Positions 24,668-33,444 of a stretch of 64,000 nucleotides of DNA are shown piece after piece. Numbering within the stretch: position 1 is the stretch's first letter; the number at the start of each line of letters is the position of its first letter. A program made the position numbers and the translations under genes. The notes under the pieces were generated by a model that had not been told where the DNA came from, did no database searches, and saw nothing but the letters and a program-made list of their open reading frames with translations. The stretch spans positions 1 through 64,000 of the forward strand of contig NZ_JBEWZI010000013.1 of assembly GCF_040566545.1 (NCBI RefSeq), written 5' to 3'. This DNA comes from Uliginosibacterium flavum. GTDB taxonomy: Bacteria; Pseudomonadota; Gammaproteobacteria; Burkholderiales; Rhodocyclaceae.

Positions 24668-25074
24668 AATCTGCTGAGCCCGGAGGCGCCATCGCTGCAA
24701 GGCCTTGTTTGGGCAGGATTATCACCTGAAACCTGCGCCCGGCCTATCGCACAAAAGACACAAACAACGCTCGCACAAAATTATTGCTCCGAAAGCCATC
24801 TGGCAAAGAAAACCCCTCGCAGAACGCTGTCGTGAAATATCCAACAATCAAGAACACATACAACCTTGTATAGCCGCTCTCCGCCTTGCTCTCCAGCCAG
24901 CCTACCCAGACAAGCATACTGGGGGCGGCTCTTCAGGCACTCCCGCTCGGCACGCAGTTCTCACGATTCTGCACCTGGTCGTTGCTAGCAAGCGCAAGCC
25001 TTCACGGACAGCGGCTGCGCCGCAAGTGCATTCCCCGTAGAATGCGCCACCCCCAAATAAGACTGGCTCATGTA
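24668..25074. other. Intergenic region upstream of ycaO
   Basis: About 400 bp with no convincing gene. It holds a dispersed repeat copy at 24871-24945 and, in its AT-rich left half, room for the ycaO and lacI-type promoters; no box is convincing enough to name. Confidence 0.5.
24871..24945. repeat. Dispersed GAAGAGCCGC-type repeat, copy 5
   Basis: TAGCCGCTCTCCGCC, CAGCCTACCCAGACAAGCA, CTGGGGGCGGCTCTTCAGGC preserve the left half, centre and right end of the family. Confidence 0.7.
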
Positions 25075-26796
25075 ATGACGACCCAAGAACACTTCATCCC
25101 CGGCAAGGACGCTTCGCTCGAAGCCACCATTGCCACCTTGCAGGGTAAGCTTGCTGCCATTGGCTTCAAGGCCGAAGAGCACAGCTGGCTCAACCCGGTC
25201 AACAACGTCTGGTCGGTGCATCTGCGCGATGCCGATTGCCCCCTGCTCTATACCAACGGCAAGGGCGCAACCCAGCTCGCCGCCCGCGCCAGCGCGCTGG
25301 GCGAATTTTTCGAGCGTCTGTCCTGCAACTATTTCTGGTCGCACTACTATCTTGGCGAAGCCAACGCGACGGCCAGATTCACCCACTATCCGCAGGAAAA
25401 GTGGTTCGAACTCGACGGCGAATGGGAATGGCCCGAAGGCATCCTGACGCCCGAACTGCAGGCCTTCTACAACCCTGCTGACGAAATCGATCCCGAGGCA
25501 CTGGTGGATCTGAACTCCGGCAACCTGGAGCGCGGCATCTGCACGCAGCCCTACGTGCGCCTGCGCGACAATCTGACCACCTATTTCCCGATCAACATCA
25601 TCGGCAACCTGTACGTCAGCAATGGCATGTCCGCCGGCAACACCGCCACCGAGGCGCGCGCTCAGGCCCTCTCAGAGATTCTGGAACGCCACGTCAAGTT
25701 CAAGGTGATCCGTGAAGGCCTGTGCCTGCCGGAAGTGCCGGCAGAAGTCATCGCCCGCTACCCCAGTATTGCCACGGGCATCAAGGGTCTGCGCGACGCC
25801 GGTTTCGGCATTCTGGTGCGTGACGCCTCCCTCGGCGGCGAATTCCCGGTGATCAATGTCACCCTGCTGAATGCGCACGACCAGGGCGTCTTCGTCAGCT
25901 TCGGCGCCCATCCGCGCTTTGAAATCGCGCTGGAGCGCGCGCTGACTGAACTCCTGCAGGGCCGTGCCCTGGCTGCGCTGGACGGCTTTCCGCCCGCTGG
26001 CCACGATCTGGAAGAAGTCGCTTCGGTGCCGAACATCGAAATCCACTTCGTCGATTCCAGCGGCATCGTGCACTGGGATTTCCTCGGCGATGAAGCCGAC
26101 TTCGAATTCAAGGACTGGAACTTCTCGGGCACCACCACCGAAGATTTCGAACGCCTCGTCGGCATCATCCACGCCGCCGGCCACGACATCTACATCGCCG
26201 ACTTCATGCATCTGGGCGTGTATGGCTGCCGCATCCTCGTGCCCGGCATGTCCGAAATCTATCCGCTCGACGAGCTCGATTTCGACAACAACAGCATCGG
26301 CAACGACCTGCGCCCCAGCATCCTGCAATTGCAGGAACTCAACGACGAACAATGTGCCGACTTGCTCGAAGCGCTGGATGATCTGGATCTGGACGAACAG
26401 AAGCCCGTCGCCGCACTGATCGGTCTGGCCGCCGATGCCGACACAATCTGGACCGACCTGCGCGTAGGCGAACTCAAGGCCCTGATCGCACTGGCTATCG
26501 GCAATGAAGATGCCATCGACGCCGGCCTGCACTGGATCAGCAACTTCAAGCAGATCAACCCGAGCCGTCGCCGCGTCTACCTGTGCATCGAAACCCTGCT
26601 GCGTCTGGACGAAGATACGCCCTATCAAGAGGCCTTAGTCAGCCTCTACGGCAAAGACACACTGGAACAAGCCCAGCGCCTGCTCTGCGGCGAGGAACGC
26701 TTCTTCGGCACCGCCTCACCCGGCATGAACCTCGCCGGCTGCGTCATGCACGGCAAGCTGCTGGCCGCCTATGCCAAGGTGCAAGCGGCAAAGTAA
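25075..26796 (+). CDS. ycaO: YcaO, ribosomal protein S12 methylthiotransferase accessory factor
   Basis: A 573-residue YcaO-domain protein that follows E. coli YcaO from end to end: KGATQLAARASALGEFFERL, RARAQALSEILERHVKFKV, ERALTELLQGRALAALDGFP, and a C-terminal helical region (YQEALVSLYGKDTLEQAQRL). YcaO domains use ATP to activate amide backbones; E. coli YcaO aids RimO in methylthiolation of S12. rimO lies at 47292 in this window. The ATG at 25075 matches the E. coli start; the open frame upstream contains only intergenic sequence. Confidence 0.93.
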   Translation: MTTQEHFIPGKDASLEATIATLQGKLAAIGFKAEEHSWLNPVNNVWSVHLRDADCPLLYTNGKGATQLAARASALGEFFERLSCNYFWSHYYLGEANATARFTHYPQEKWFELDGEWEWPEGILTPELQAFYNPADEIDPEALVDLNSGNLERGICTQPYVRLRDNLTTYFPINIIGNLYVSNGMSAGNTATEARAQALSEILERHVKFKVIREGLCLPEVPAEVIARYPSIATGIKGLRDAGFGILVRDASLGGEFPVINVTLLNAHDQGVFVSFGAHPRFEIALERALTELLQGRALAALDGFPPAGHDLEEVASVPNIEIHFVDSSGIVHWDFLGDEADFEFKDWNFSGTTTEDFERLVGIIHAAGHDIYIADFMHLGVYGCRILVPGMSEIYPLDELDFDNNSIGNDLRPSILQLQELNDEQCADLLEALDDLDLDEQKPVAALIGLAADADTIWTDLRVGELKALIALAIGNEDAIDAGLHWISNFKQINPSRRRVYLCIETLLRLDEDTPYQEALVSLYGKDTLEQAQRLLCGEERFFGTASPGMNLAGCVMHGKLLAAYAKVQAAK

Positions 26797-26816
26797 CGCC
26801 AACTCAGCCGCAAAGA

Positions 26817-26848
26817 AAAACGCCCACCCCGCAAGGGATGGGCGTTTT
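26817..26848. terminator. Bidirectional intrinsic terminator
   Basis: AAAACGCCCA and TGGGCGTTTT pair around a CCCCGCAAGGGA top. It lies between the convergent ycaO and PEP-CTERM genes. Confidence 0.85.
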
Positions 26849-26870
26849 GCTTTATGCGAAAGAGCGAGGA

Positions 26871-27602
26871 TCAGACGCTGAGACGGCGACGCGCGATGAA
26901 ACCCATCATGCCCAAACCCGCCAACAGCATGGCAGTCGTGGAAGGTTCCGGAACGGGGGAAACATCAGCAAATGCAGTGCCGACCTTCAGGTTACTAACA
27001 CTGACAGAATCACCAGCGTCCAGATTTGCCGTACGCAAACCAATCGCGCTGAACGAAGAGATGCCTGAGTTGCCAGAAAAACTTGCATCCGCACTTGCCA
27101 AGGAGTCACTCGCCGTTGGGTTGAACCACAACTGAATGCCATCGTAATTGCCTGCAGCCGTCGATTTATAAACGCGCGCCAGCAAGGTAAAGCTCTGACC
27201 AGCAACCAGATTGCTGCCTGATACCGCACTGCCGCTGGTGCCCGTGCTACGTGCAAACACATCATTTGTGCCGCTCAGATCAGCCTTGATACCAAAATTC
27301 GGCACTGAAGTGTGGGCACCTGTCAGCGCATTATCCAGCCACAAAGACACGAAATCATTGGCGGCAAAGCTGCTTGAAGGACTCAGCGCCATGTTCACGC
27401 TCAGAAACACCTCATTGCCGGAAAATACCGCATCCAGTGAGCGATAGGCCAGATTATCGCTGTTGCTCGACACCACCAGCGCACTATTGCCAGACGTGCC
27501 ATTGCTCCAGTCAGGACTCAAACCCAACTCTGCCGCTTGAGCCACACTCATCGTTGCCACCACCAAAGCAGCAACCAAAGCAGATTTCTTGCTTGTATTC
27601 AT
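26871..27602 (-). CDS. PEP-CTERM sorting domain protein
   Basis: A 243-residue exported protein: signal peptide (SALVAALVVATMSVAQA), a beta-rich Ser/Asn/Gly body, and a C-terminal PEP-CTERM tag made of VPEPSTTAMLLAGLGMMGF followed by ARRR. The tag directs sorting by an exosortase (EpsH/XrtA type) in bacteria that make extracellular polysaccharide. The body has no recognised domain. I chose the ATG at 27602, with GGGAG 8 nt upstream, over the one at 27608. No exosortase is in this window. Confidence 0.9.
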   Translation of the reverse strand: MNTSKKSALVAALVVATMSVAQAAELGLSPDWSNGTSGNSALVVSSNSDNLAYRSLDAVFSGNEVFLSVNMALSPSSSFAANDFVSLWLDNALTGAHTSVPNFGIKADLSGTNDVFARSTGTSGSAVSGSNLVAGQSFTLLARVYKSTAAGNYDGIQLWFNPTASDSLASADASFSGNSGISSFSAIGLRTANLDAGDSVSVSNLKVGTAFADVSPVPEPSTTAMLLAGLGMMGFIARRRLSV

Positions 27603-27807
27603 TGTCATTCTCCCTGTTGTCTTTTTTTGAGTGTCTTCCATGCGAAGCAATGGCTGACATTCAAGACATAGAGACAATTTTACGGGTTAGCTATCGCTCA
27701 CCACTGTGCCGCACGTCACAAAACCCATTTAAAAATTTTGATGACAGCATAAGGAATACCTCCTGGACGATACATCAATCCATACAACAGGCTTACACCA
27801 TCTTCAT

Positions 27808-28206
27808 TCAAGGAGAAACTGTGATCGTCACGCTCTTTGCAGCACTCACGCTATTAGCGCTGATCGTAAGTTTGAGGACGACTTCCGTGCTGCTGGTGAC
27901 TGTGGGGGCAGTGAAATACACGGTCGCAGCCGAACTCCCGGTAAGGCTGACGCTTGGGCCGGAGGTTTGCGTCCACGCATAGGTGATGCCGCTGGAAGTA
28001 ACCGTCCCGGTATAGCTGACGGTGGCAACCGCCGAGACTGGATCACCGCTACTGGGGGTCGACGGTGAATAGGTCAATGAGTCAATACTAAGGCCATCAC
28101 TGCTGCTGGTGCCGCTACCGCCGCCACAGGCGCTCAACGCAAGCACACAGACGGCCAGGCCGATACTCATAAAAATGCGCCGACTGGCGAGGAAATTCAG
28201 GGTCAT
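27808..28206 (-). CDS. Small lipoprotein with Ig-like/PKD-type domain
   Basis: The 132-residue product has a lipoprotein signal (LAVCVLALSAC, lipobox LSAC followed by GGGSG), a Ser-rich linker and one beta-sandwich resembling a PKD or Ig-like repeat (YAWTQTSGPSVSLTGSSAAT, VVLKLTISANSVSAAKSV). GAGG lies 6 nt before the ATG. It is half or less of the length of typical multi-domain relatives, so may be a stand-alone surface module. No function can be given. Confidence 0.75.
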   Translation of the reverse strand: MTLNFLASRRIFMSIGLAVCVLALSACGGGSGTSSSDGLSIDSLTYSPSTPSSGDPVSAVATVSYTGTVTSSGITYAWTQTSGPSVSLTGSSAATVYFTAPTVTSSTEVVLKLTISANSVSAAKSVTITVSP

Positions 28207-28328
28207 GACTTGCTTGCCTCAAACGTGTTTTGATGCAGGCAAATTTATCAAAATTGCGTGTGAGAGCGTCGCACACTGAGGCAAAAAGAAGTAAAGCTCT
28301 GCGTGCTTGCGCAAAGGCCGTGAACGAA

Positions 28329-28355
28329 AAACGGGGCACCACTGGCGCCCCGTTT
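28329..28355 (-). terminator. Intrinsic terminator of the HU gene
   Basis: AAACGGGGC and GCCCCGTTT pair over 9 bp with ACCACTGGC between, directly downstream of the HU stop. Confidence 0.75.
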
Positions 28356-28376
28356 CGGTACTACAGGAAAAGAAGC

Positions 28377-28679
28377 TTACTTCTTGGCAGGCTTCTTGGC
28401 CTTCGCACCAGCAACCATGGCTTTGAAGCCAGCGCCAGCGGTGAAACGCGGCACGGTGGTTGCAGCGATACTGATCTTTTCACCCGTCTTCGGGTTCTTG
28501 CCTTCGCGAGCAGCGCGCGGGGCAGCTTTGAAAGTACCAAAGCCAACCAGAGCGACCGGGTCGCCAGAAGCAACAGCAGCTTCGATTACAGCGATGGTTG
28601 CGTCGAGAAACTCACCGGTGGCAGCCTTCGATTGATTGGTTTTTTCGGCAATAGCTGCCAGCAGTTCGGACTTGTTCAT
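28377..28679 (-). CDS. HU family DNA-binding protein
   Basis: A 100-residue histone-like protein with MNKSELLAAIAEKTNQSKAA, VALVGFGTFKAAPRAAREGK and NPKTGEKI, the DNA-binding arm, then a short Lys/Ala/Pro tail (KAKKPAKK) beyond the 90-residue core. The tail is short compared with the long Lys-rich extensions of some betaproteobacterial HUs. AGGAGA precedes the ATG. It stands alone between terminators, as is usual for hup genes. Confidence 0.95.
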   Translation of the reverse strand: MNKSELLAAIAEKTNQSKAATGEFLDATIAVIEAAVASGDPVALVGFGTFKAAPRAAREGKNPKTGEKISIAATTVPRFTAGAGFKAMVAGAKAKKPAKK

Positions 28680-28852
28680 GCAATTCTCCTCTTGTCTTGA
28701 CTTGGAAAGTGGGAAGTAAAAATGAAACGCCTGCGACGGTGCGCCGAGTATAGATCGGAACTTGGCGATGTTGGCAGCCCGATTGATGACTGCGGCGTTT
28801 TTTTTCGCTACGCGGCAGTAAAAACCTGCTCTTCGGGGCGTTTGGTCAAGAA

Positions 28853-28876
28853 AAAGCCCGCTTGCGGCGGGCTTTG
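28853..28876 (-). terminator. Intrinsic terminator
   Basis: AAAGCCCGC and GCGGGCTTT pair around TTGCG; read on the minus strand it is followed by a T run. It is positioned to end transcripts from the 61-codon gene and its palindrome at 28889-29215. Confidence 0.75.
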
Positions 28877-28888
28877 GGGGCTTGCTAG

Positions 28889-29029
28889 GAAGCTGTTCAT
28901 GATCTGTAGCGAGAGGCCGTCAGCGGGGTGAAGAGCAGCACAGGAACCGGAATGTATGTTGATACATGAGGATTCCGAGCAGCACATGAGCCCCGATCAC
29001 GGCCTCGCAGTAAGAGCATGACCAGCTTC
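28889..29029. repeat. 141-nt imperfect palindrome adjoining a small gene
   Basis: The sequence reads outward from a perfect core (ATGTAT, GTTG, ATACAT at 28952-28967) into arms that pair at about 70 percent: GAAGCTGTTCATGATCTGTA against GAAGCTGGTCATGCTCTTAC, and GAGGCCGTCAGCGGGG against GAGGCCGTGATCGGGG. The element ends exactly one base before the stop codon of the 61-codon gene. Transcribed, it would fold into a very long stem. I have a sense that similar sequence occurs in other betaproteobacteria but cannot name it. Confidence 0.8.
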
Positions 29030-29215
29030 TCAGAACTGGTTGATCAAGGAGTGCAATGCCGCTTGACGCGCTTCGCTCTCGTTCCAGTTACCGCTGCCGA
29101 ACTGGGTGCTGTTGAGCACCACTTCGTTCAGATAGCCCGCGCGCTCCTGATCTTCAACACTGACAAATGCCTTGCGGGCGGGTTCGAACTCGAACAATCC
29201 AAATGTGGGAACCAT
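29030..29215 (-). CDS. Small hypothetical protein, 61 aa
   Basis: The frame has a GAGAGG ribosome-binding site about 10 nt before its ATG and encodes a mainly polar protein with MVPTFGLFEFEPARKAF, a central QERAGYLNEVVLNSTQFGSG and a helical end (ARQAALHSLINQF). I do not recognise it. It stands alone with 130 bp upstream and is followed at once by the 141-nt palindrome and then a terminator, so gene, palindrome and terminator may form one unit. Confidence 0.55.
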   Translation of the reverse strand: MVPTFGLFEFEPARKAFVSVEDQERAGYLNEVVLNSTQFGSGNWNESEARQAALHSLINQF

Positions 29216-29344
29216 GATTCAGCCTCTCTATGTGTGGTTTGGGGGGAAACACTCAAACCGAGTGCTTGACTGAATCGTATGCGTTTGAAAGTTGTCTGAC
29301 CAATTCGAGTTTTTGTTGTACTTATAAGCTGAGCTTAATCTGGA

Positions 29345-30058
29345 TCAAAGCACAGGTTCGCGTAATTGCCGCAGAGCCAGCTTTGCCTGCCGTTGCCGGG
29401 CAGCGTCCAGCCCTGAGGCCAGCGCTGTTTCGTAACTGCTGCGCGCGCCAACCCGATCCTGCACCGCCTGCTGCGCAGCTCCGAGTGCCAGCCACCAGGC
29501 GCCCTGCCCCGGTGCCAGCTGCAAGGCTTGCTGGTACAGCGGAATCGCCCGCGCAGACTGCCCCGCCTGAGCAGCCAGCACGGCCATGAAAAAAACATAG
29601 TCCGCATCCTGACGGGCATATTCGGCACTTCTCTCCAGCGTCTGCAATGCAAGCGGATAGGCCTTCTGCTCCGCCTGCAGGCGCGCTAATGCAATGGCAA
29701 TATCCGTATTCTGAGGCGAGAGCGCCTGCGCGGTGCTTAGCACCTGCGCAGCTTCCACCAGCTGTCCGCCATCCAGCAGTAAACTCGCCAGCAAACGCGT
29801 GGCAGCCAGATCCTTCGGCTCCTCTCGTAGACGCTGGCGCAAGAGTTCATGCGCCTCGCTGATGCGCCCGCTACGCACGCGGACAAGTGCCTGCTGATAG
29901 TGATCCATCACTGGCGCAGCGGCGGGTTTCGGCCGAACCGACACTTTAGACTGGATCTGTACGGCCGCAGGCACAAGCTGGGCCTGCTCCTGCGCAGAGG
30001 CTGCCTGTAGACCCGCCAGCAACAAGGCGCTCAGAGCAGCATGGCTGAAGAAGCTCAT
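29345..30058 (-). CDS. mshN: TPR protein, MshN-like
   Basis: A 237-residue protein with an N-terminal signal peptide (ALSALLLAGLQAASAQ) and about four TPR units (EAHELLRQRLREEPKDLAAT, LVEAAQVLSTAQALSPQNTD, ARAIPLYQQALQLAPGQGAW). MshN in Vibrio is a TPR-bearing member of the MSHA pilus machinery. This copy is shorter than Vibrio MshN and lacks its cytoplasmic N-terminus. It starts within the mshL stop (ATGA overlap), making it the last gene of the msh transcript. The symbol rests on context as much as sequence. Confidence 0.7.
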   Translation of the reverse strand: MSFFSHAALSALLLAGLQAASAQEQAQLVPAAVQIQSKVSVRPKPAAAPVMDHYQQALVRVRSGRISEAHELLRQRLREEPKDLAATRLLASLLLDGGQLVEAAQVLSTAQALSPQNTDIAIALARLQAEQKAYPLALQTLERSAEYARQDADYVFFMAVLAAQAGQSARAIPLYQQALQLAPGQGAWWLALGAAQQAVQDRVGARSSYETALASGLDAARQRQAKLALRQLREPVL

Positions 30059-31761
30059 CGCGTGCGCCTCCCCGAGGCATTGCGTTCATCCAGCAGACGC
30101 CGCACGCGCGTGTCGCTCTGCCCGATGTCCTCAGCCCAGGTTGAAGCCGCCTGAATCACCGTAGGCCGCAGCAGGATCACCAGTTCGCGTCGTTCGGAGT
30201 CGCGGCTTTGCTGTTTGAACAGATTGCCCACCAGCGGCACCTCGCCCACGCCCGGCACCTGTGAATCAACGTTACCCGAGACCTGACGGATCAGGCCACC
30301 CAGGGCCACCATCTGACCATCAAGGGCCTTGACCACGCTATCCATTTCGCTGATCTGGCTGGACGCCAACGGCAACTTGAACTTGCCCAAGGTACCCAAA
30401 TCGATTTCCTGCGTCACACTCTTGACCTTGCTGACCATCGGATGAATGTGCAGGGTGATCTGATCCGTCTCGTCGATCTGCGGCGTCACATCCAGCGCGA
30501 TGCCGGAGAAGAACGGCTGCAGCGTGAGTTTGGGCGAAGCCGTACTGTTACCACTGGCATTGGTCGAGGAAGTAGAGTCCACGCCGGTCACGAAAAAATC
30601 GTCATTGCCGACCTTGAGTACCGCCTTCTGGTTATTCAGCGTCGCCACGCGCGGGCTGGACAGCACATGCACCTGGCCTTGCTGCTCAAGCAAATTGATC
30701 ACGGTCGTGAAATTTGCCGTGCTCAGAATCATCCCCAGCATGCCCCCCGCAGCACTTGAAGCATTACTAAGATCAACCTGAGCCGACCCCGAGACAGGGC
30801 TTGCGGTCACCGTACCAGAACGCGCGATGCTGCTGCCTGGCGTAAGCTGACCTATCGAGAAACGACCGTTTCCTCCCCCGGGCGTATTACCCGAACCAAA
30901 GGCTGCCCAATTGATGCCGGCCTGGAAACTGTCGTTCAGGGTTACTTCGATGATTTTGGCCTCGATGATCACCTGGCGCTCCAGCGACAACTGCGAGGCC
31001 GCGAGGAAGCGCTCCACCTGCGCCAATTCACCCGGCGTCGCGCGCACCACCAGCACGCCGCTCTGCGGACTGGCCACGACGCTGCGCCCGTCCTTGTCGC
31101 CGACGATGGATTTGACCACCTGCGCCAGTTCGGACCAGAAATCGCTCTGCGCGCTGGTAGTGATCTTGCTGGTCACAAAACTGCTCGACCCGCTCGTCGA
31201 ACTGGAGCCTGCCTGCCCGCTGGTCGAACTCGTCGCGTCCCCCACCGAGCCGGAGATCACGCGAATATCGGAAGTACCCTTGCGCACCGCATTCAGGTAA
31301 TTCACCTTCATGATGCGCGTCTGCAGGCTGCGGCCCTGAATGAAGATGCTGCTGCCCTGAATGCGGTATTCATAGCCATATAGCTGCTGCAGTGCGTCCA
31401 GCGCCTCGGGCACCGTCACGTCCTTGAGGCTGACCGTAATCGTGCCGTCCAGATCGTTGGGCAGCAGCATCGAGTAACGCGTATCCGCCACCATGCTCAG
31501 AAACACTTGGCGCACTGGCGCATTGCTCACCGACAAGTCGAAGCGTGGTTCCAGCGCCTTGGCCGCCGCCTGGGGCATGTCCAGACGCAACGAGGGGTAC
31601 AGTTCCGCGCCCGGCATCGGGGTGGGGGCGGCTGCGGCCGCCTGTGCGGCCGCAGCCATCTCTGCACGAATCGCGTCCTGCGCCTTGTTGTAAGGCGCAG
31701 GGGATGAAGCGCAGGCTGCCAGCCAAGGCAAGACCAGCCACAAAAGTTGTCGGGTTTTCAT
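30055..31761 (-). CDS. mshL: MSHA pilus secretin MshL
   Basis: A 568-residue outer-membrane secretin lipoprotein (lipobox LAAC) through which the pilus passes. It has an N-terminal short secretin domain (VRQVFLSMVADTRYSMLLP, LDALQQLYGYEYRIQG), a Ser/Thr/Gly-rich insert (about residues 195-225), N-domains (ASPQSGVLVVRATPGELAQVE, split) and the secretin barrel ending in VPLVGNLFKQQSRDSERREL with VILLRPTVI. It starts at the mshK stop (TAATG) and overlaps mshN by ATGA. Confidence 0.93.
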   Translation of the reverse strand: MKTRQLLWLVLPWLAACASSPAPYNKAQDAIRAEMAAAAQAAAAAPTPMPGAELYPSLRLDMPQAAAKALEPRFDLSVSNAPVRQVFLSMVADTRYSMLLPNDLDGTITVSLKDVTVPEALDALQQLYGYEYRIQGSSIFIQGRSLQTRIMKVNYLNAVRKGTSDIRVISGSVGDATSSTSGQAGSSSTSGSSSFVTSKITTSAQSDFWSELAQVVKSIVGDKDGRSVVASPQSGVLVVRATPGELAQVERFLAASQLSLERQVIIEAKIIEVTLNDSFQAGINWAAFGSGNTPGGGNGRFSIGQLTPGSSIARSGTVTASPVSGSAQVDLSNASSAAGGMLGMILSTANFTTVINLLEQQGQVHVLSSPRVATLNNQKAVLKVGNDDFFVTGVDSTSSTNASGNSTASPKLTLQPFFSGIALDVTPQIDETDQITLHIHPMVSKVKSVTQEIDLGTLGKFKLPLASSQISEMDSVVKALDGQMVALGGLIRQVSGNVDSQVPGVGEVPLVGNLFKQQSRDSERRELVILLRPTVIQAASTWAEDIGQSDTRVRRLLDERNASGRRTR

Positions 31762-32141
31762 TATTTTCGCTCTCCCTGTTGAAGGGCTGATTTCTTCACA
31801 GCAGCAGGATCAGGATGAAGATCGGACAACAACCACAGCGTGAGCCGGCCCTGCGGCCCTTGCAGCTCAGCCTGGCGACTGCCCAGATTGATTAACGTGT
31901 AAGCCCGGATGCGTTGCCCCAGCGCCACGCTCTGGCCGCTGATCACGGCCAGCTTGCGTTGCGGCGACAGCAGCACCGACTGCAGCACCAGCGGCGCTTC
32001 TGCCGGGCTGGCCGCCGGCCCGGCCTCAGGTACAAGGCCGGCAACCAGCGGACGCGTCGGGTCAAAGAAAGTCTCAGCCTGCGCGGGCTGCGCCACAAGC
32101 CCGATCGCCAACAGCAGGGAGGCGCTCAGAAGCTTAGCCAT
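31761..32141 (-). CDS. mshK: MshK-like MSHA biogenesis protein
   Basis: A 126-residue periplasmic protein with a signal peptide (LLLAIGLVAQPAQAE), the FDPTRP motif typical of MshK/PilP-like proteins and a short beta domain (VLQSVLLSPQRKLAVISGQS, GQRIRAYTLINLG). It probably links the inner-membrane MshI/J platform to the MshL secretin. TGGAGC lies 6 nt before the ATG. It overlaps mshJ by 16 nt and abuts mshL. Confidence 0.8.
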   Translation of the reverse strand: MAKLLSASLLLAIGLVAQPAQAETFFDPTRPLVAGLVPEAGPAASPAEAPLVLQSVLLSPQRKLAVISGQSVALGQRIRAYTLINLGSRQAELQGPQGRLTLWLLSDLHPDPAAVKKSALQQGERK

Positions 32142-32803
32142 GTGCGCTCCAGACTGAGGGTGTAAAGCGTCAGCGTCATCGTGGCCTGCGGGTAAGCCCC
32201 GGTTTTCAGACTCATATCGGCCAACTCGATTTTCCAGGGCAGGCTCTCCACGCGGCGCAGGTAGCCGGCCAAGGCCTGATAGTCACCACGCACGCTCACT
32301 TCAATGGCATGCCGATACAAACTGCTCGCAGCCACCTGACGCACGGCAGGTGATTTATCCGCCGCCATGGCACGGCTCAACAGGTCTTCAGGCACGGCCG
32401 TGTGCAGCGACACCAGTTCCACGCCCTGCTGCGCCGCGATCAGATCACGCAGCATTTCAGTCATTTTTGCGGGGCTGGCCAACTGCGCCTGGGTACTAGC
32501 CAGCTTACGACGCAGCACATCATTTTCTTCGCTCGTCCGGGCAATCAGACGCCGCGCCTCGGCATCTGGATCCAGACTGGCGCTTTGCAGCAAGGCCAGT
32601 TCGCTCGCCCGTGCCGTTGCCAGAGCCTGCTCGCTCTCTTGCAGACTGCGCTGCGCCTGCTGGATGCGGGCATAAGCCGGGTTCAAGGCCAGCACAAAAA
32701 ACAGCCCCACCAGTGCCGCGGCCAGAGCCAGAAAAATCGCCATCCGCTCACGCGGCTTGAGCGCATCAAAACGATCAGCGAGGAAGAGCCAAGCTTTTTT
32801 CAT
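32126..32803 (-). CDS. mshJ: MSHA biogenesis protein MshJ (PilO/GspM-like)
   Basis: A 225-residue bitopic protein: short cytoplasmic tail, one helix (MAIFLALAAALVGLFFVLAL), a coiled coil (about residues 45-110) and a ferredoxin-like domain (AIEVSVRGDYQALAGYLRRV, split, then TMTLTLYTLSLERTWL). This layout is that of PilO and GspM, which form the assembly platform with PilN and PilM. It overlaps mshI2 by 4 nt and mshK by 16 nt. Confidence 0.85.
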   Translation of the reverse strand: MKKAWLFLADRFDALKPRERMAIFLALAAALVGLFFVLALNPAYARIQQAQRSLQESEQALATARASELALLQSASLDPDAEARRLIARTSEENDVLRRKLASTQAQLASPAKMTEMLRDLIAAQQGVELVSLHTAVPEDLLSRAMAADKSPAVRQVAASSLYRHAIEVSVRGDYQALAGYLRRVESLPWKIELADMSLKTGAYPQATMTLTLYTLSLERTWLSF

Positions 32804-33444
32804 CGCGCGCCCTCCTTGCTACCGACAGAGCTCAGGCTGAAGCTCAGCACCTCAATGGGTTTGGCCGGATCAGCCCCACTGATCACCTGACGCCCCGCTT
32901 CGAACGCCGAAAAATTCTGCCCCTGAAAGGCCGGTAGTTGATTGAGCAAAGCCAGCGTTGCGGGAATGGCCGCCGCATGGGTAGCCATGCCTTGCAGGGA
33001 AACCTGGTCTCCGTGCACGTGAATCGTGTTCAACCATACGCCGGGCAAAGGTTGGCGCGCCAAGGCATAGAGATAACGAGACGCCCCTTTGGCCTTGTCT
33101 TGCTCTGGCGCAGCACCGGACACGCCCCCTTGCAAGGCCTGATCGATACGCTGCAGATCCTGCTGCGCCTCGCGCAAGCTCTCAAGCTGCGCGGCCACCT
33201 GTGGATCTGCCTGGCGCAAAACGAGCTTCTGTTCCTGCGTCTTGAGCTGATCCTGCTTGGCGACCAGGCGGCTCTTCGCCTGTGCTGCGGCGACTTCGTA
33301 GCCACCCAGGCGCGACAGCATGAAGGTCGCCAGCAGCAACAAACCTCCTGCCAGCACCGCCAGCGCCAGCATCATGCTGCGGAACTGGAAGAAGGGCTTT
33401 GGCGGCAGCAGCGCCAGATTGACGAGGTTGATCTGCCGCCTCAT
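32800..33444 (-). CDS. PilN-domain protein, MshI2
   Basis: A 214-residue protein with the PilN start MRRQINLVNLALLP, one helix (MMLALAVLAGGLLLLATFML), a coiled coil and a PilN-type periplasmic domain (LPGVWLNTIHVHGDQVSLQG, FEVLSFSLS-like end). It is the PilN partner of MshI in the platform. The ATG at 33444 overlaps the mshI stop by 4 nt (ATGA) and is the only start that gives the conserved N-terminus. Confidence 0.85.
   Translation of the reverse strand: MRRQINLVNLALLPPKPFFQFRSMMLALAVLAGGLLLLATFMLSRLGGYEVAAAQAKSRLVAKQDQLKTQEQKLVLRQADPQVAAQLESLREAQQDLQRIDQALQGGVSGAAPEQDKAKGASRYLYALARQPLPGVWLNTIHVHGDQVSLQGMATHAAAIPATLALLNQLPAFQGQNFSAFEAGRQVISGADPAKPIEVLSFSLSSVGSKEGAR

Noticed and set aside
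28722..28931. 69-codon plus-strand frame upstream of HU
   Set aside because: It spans a terminator hairpin and the start of the palindrome, has no ribosome-binding site and no recognisable content.
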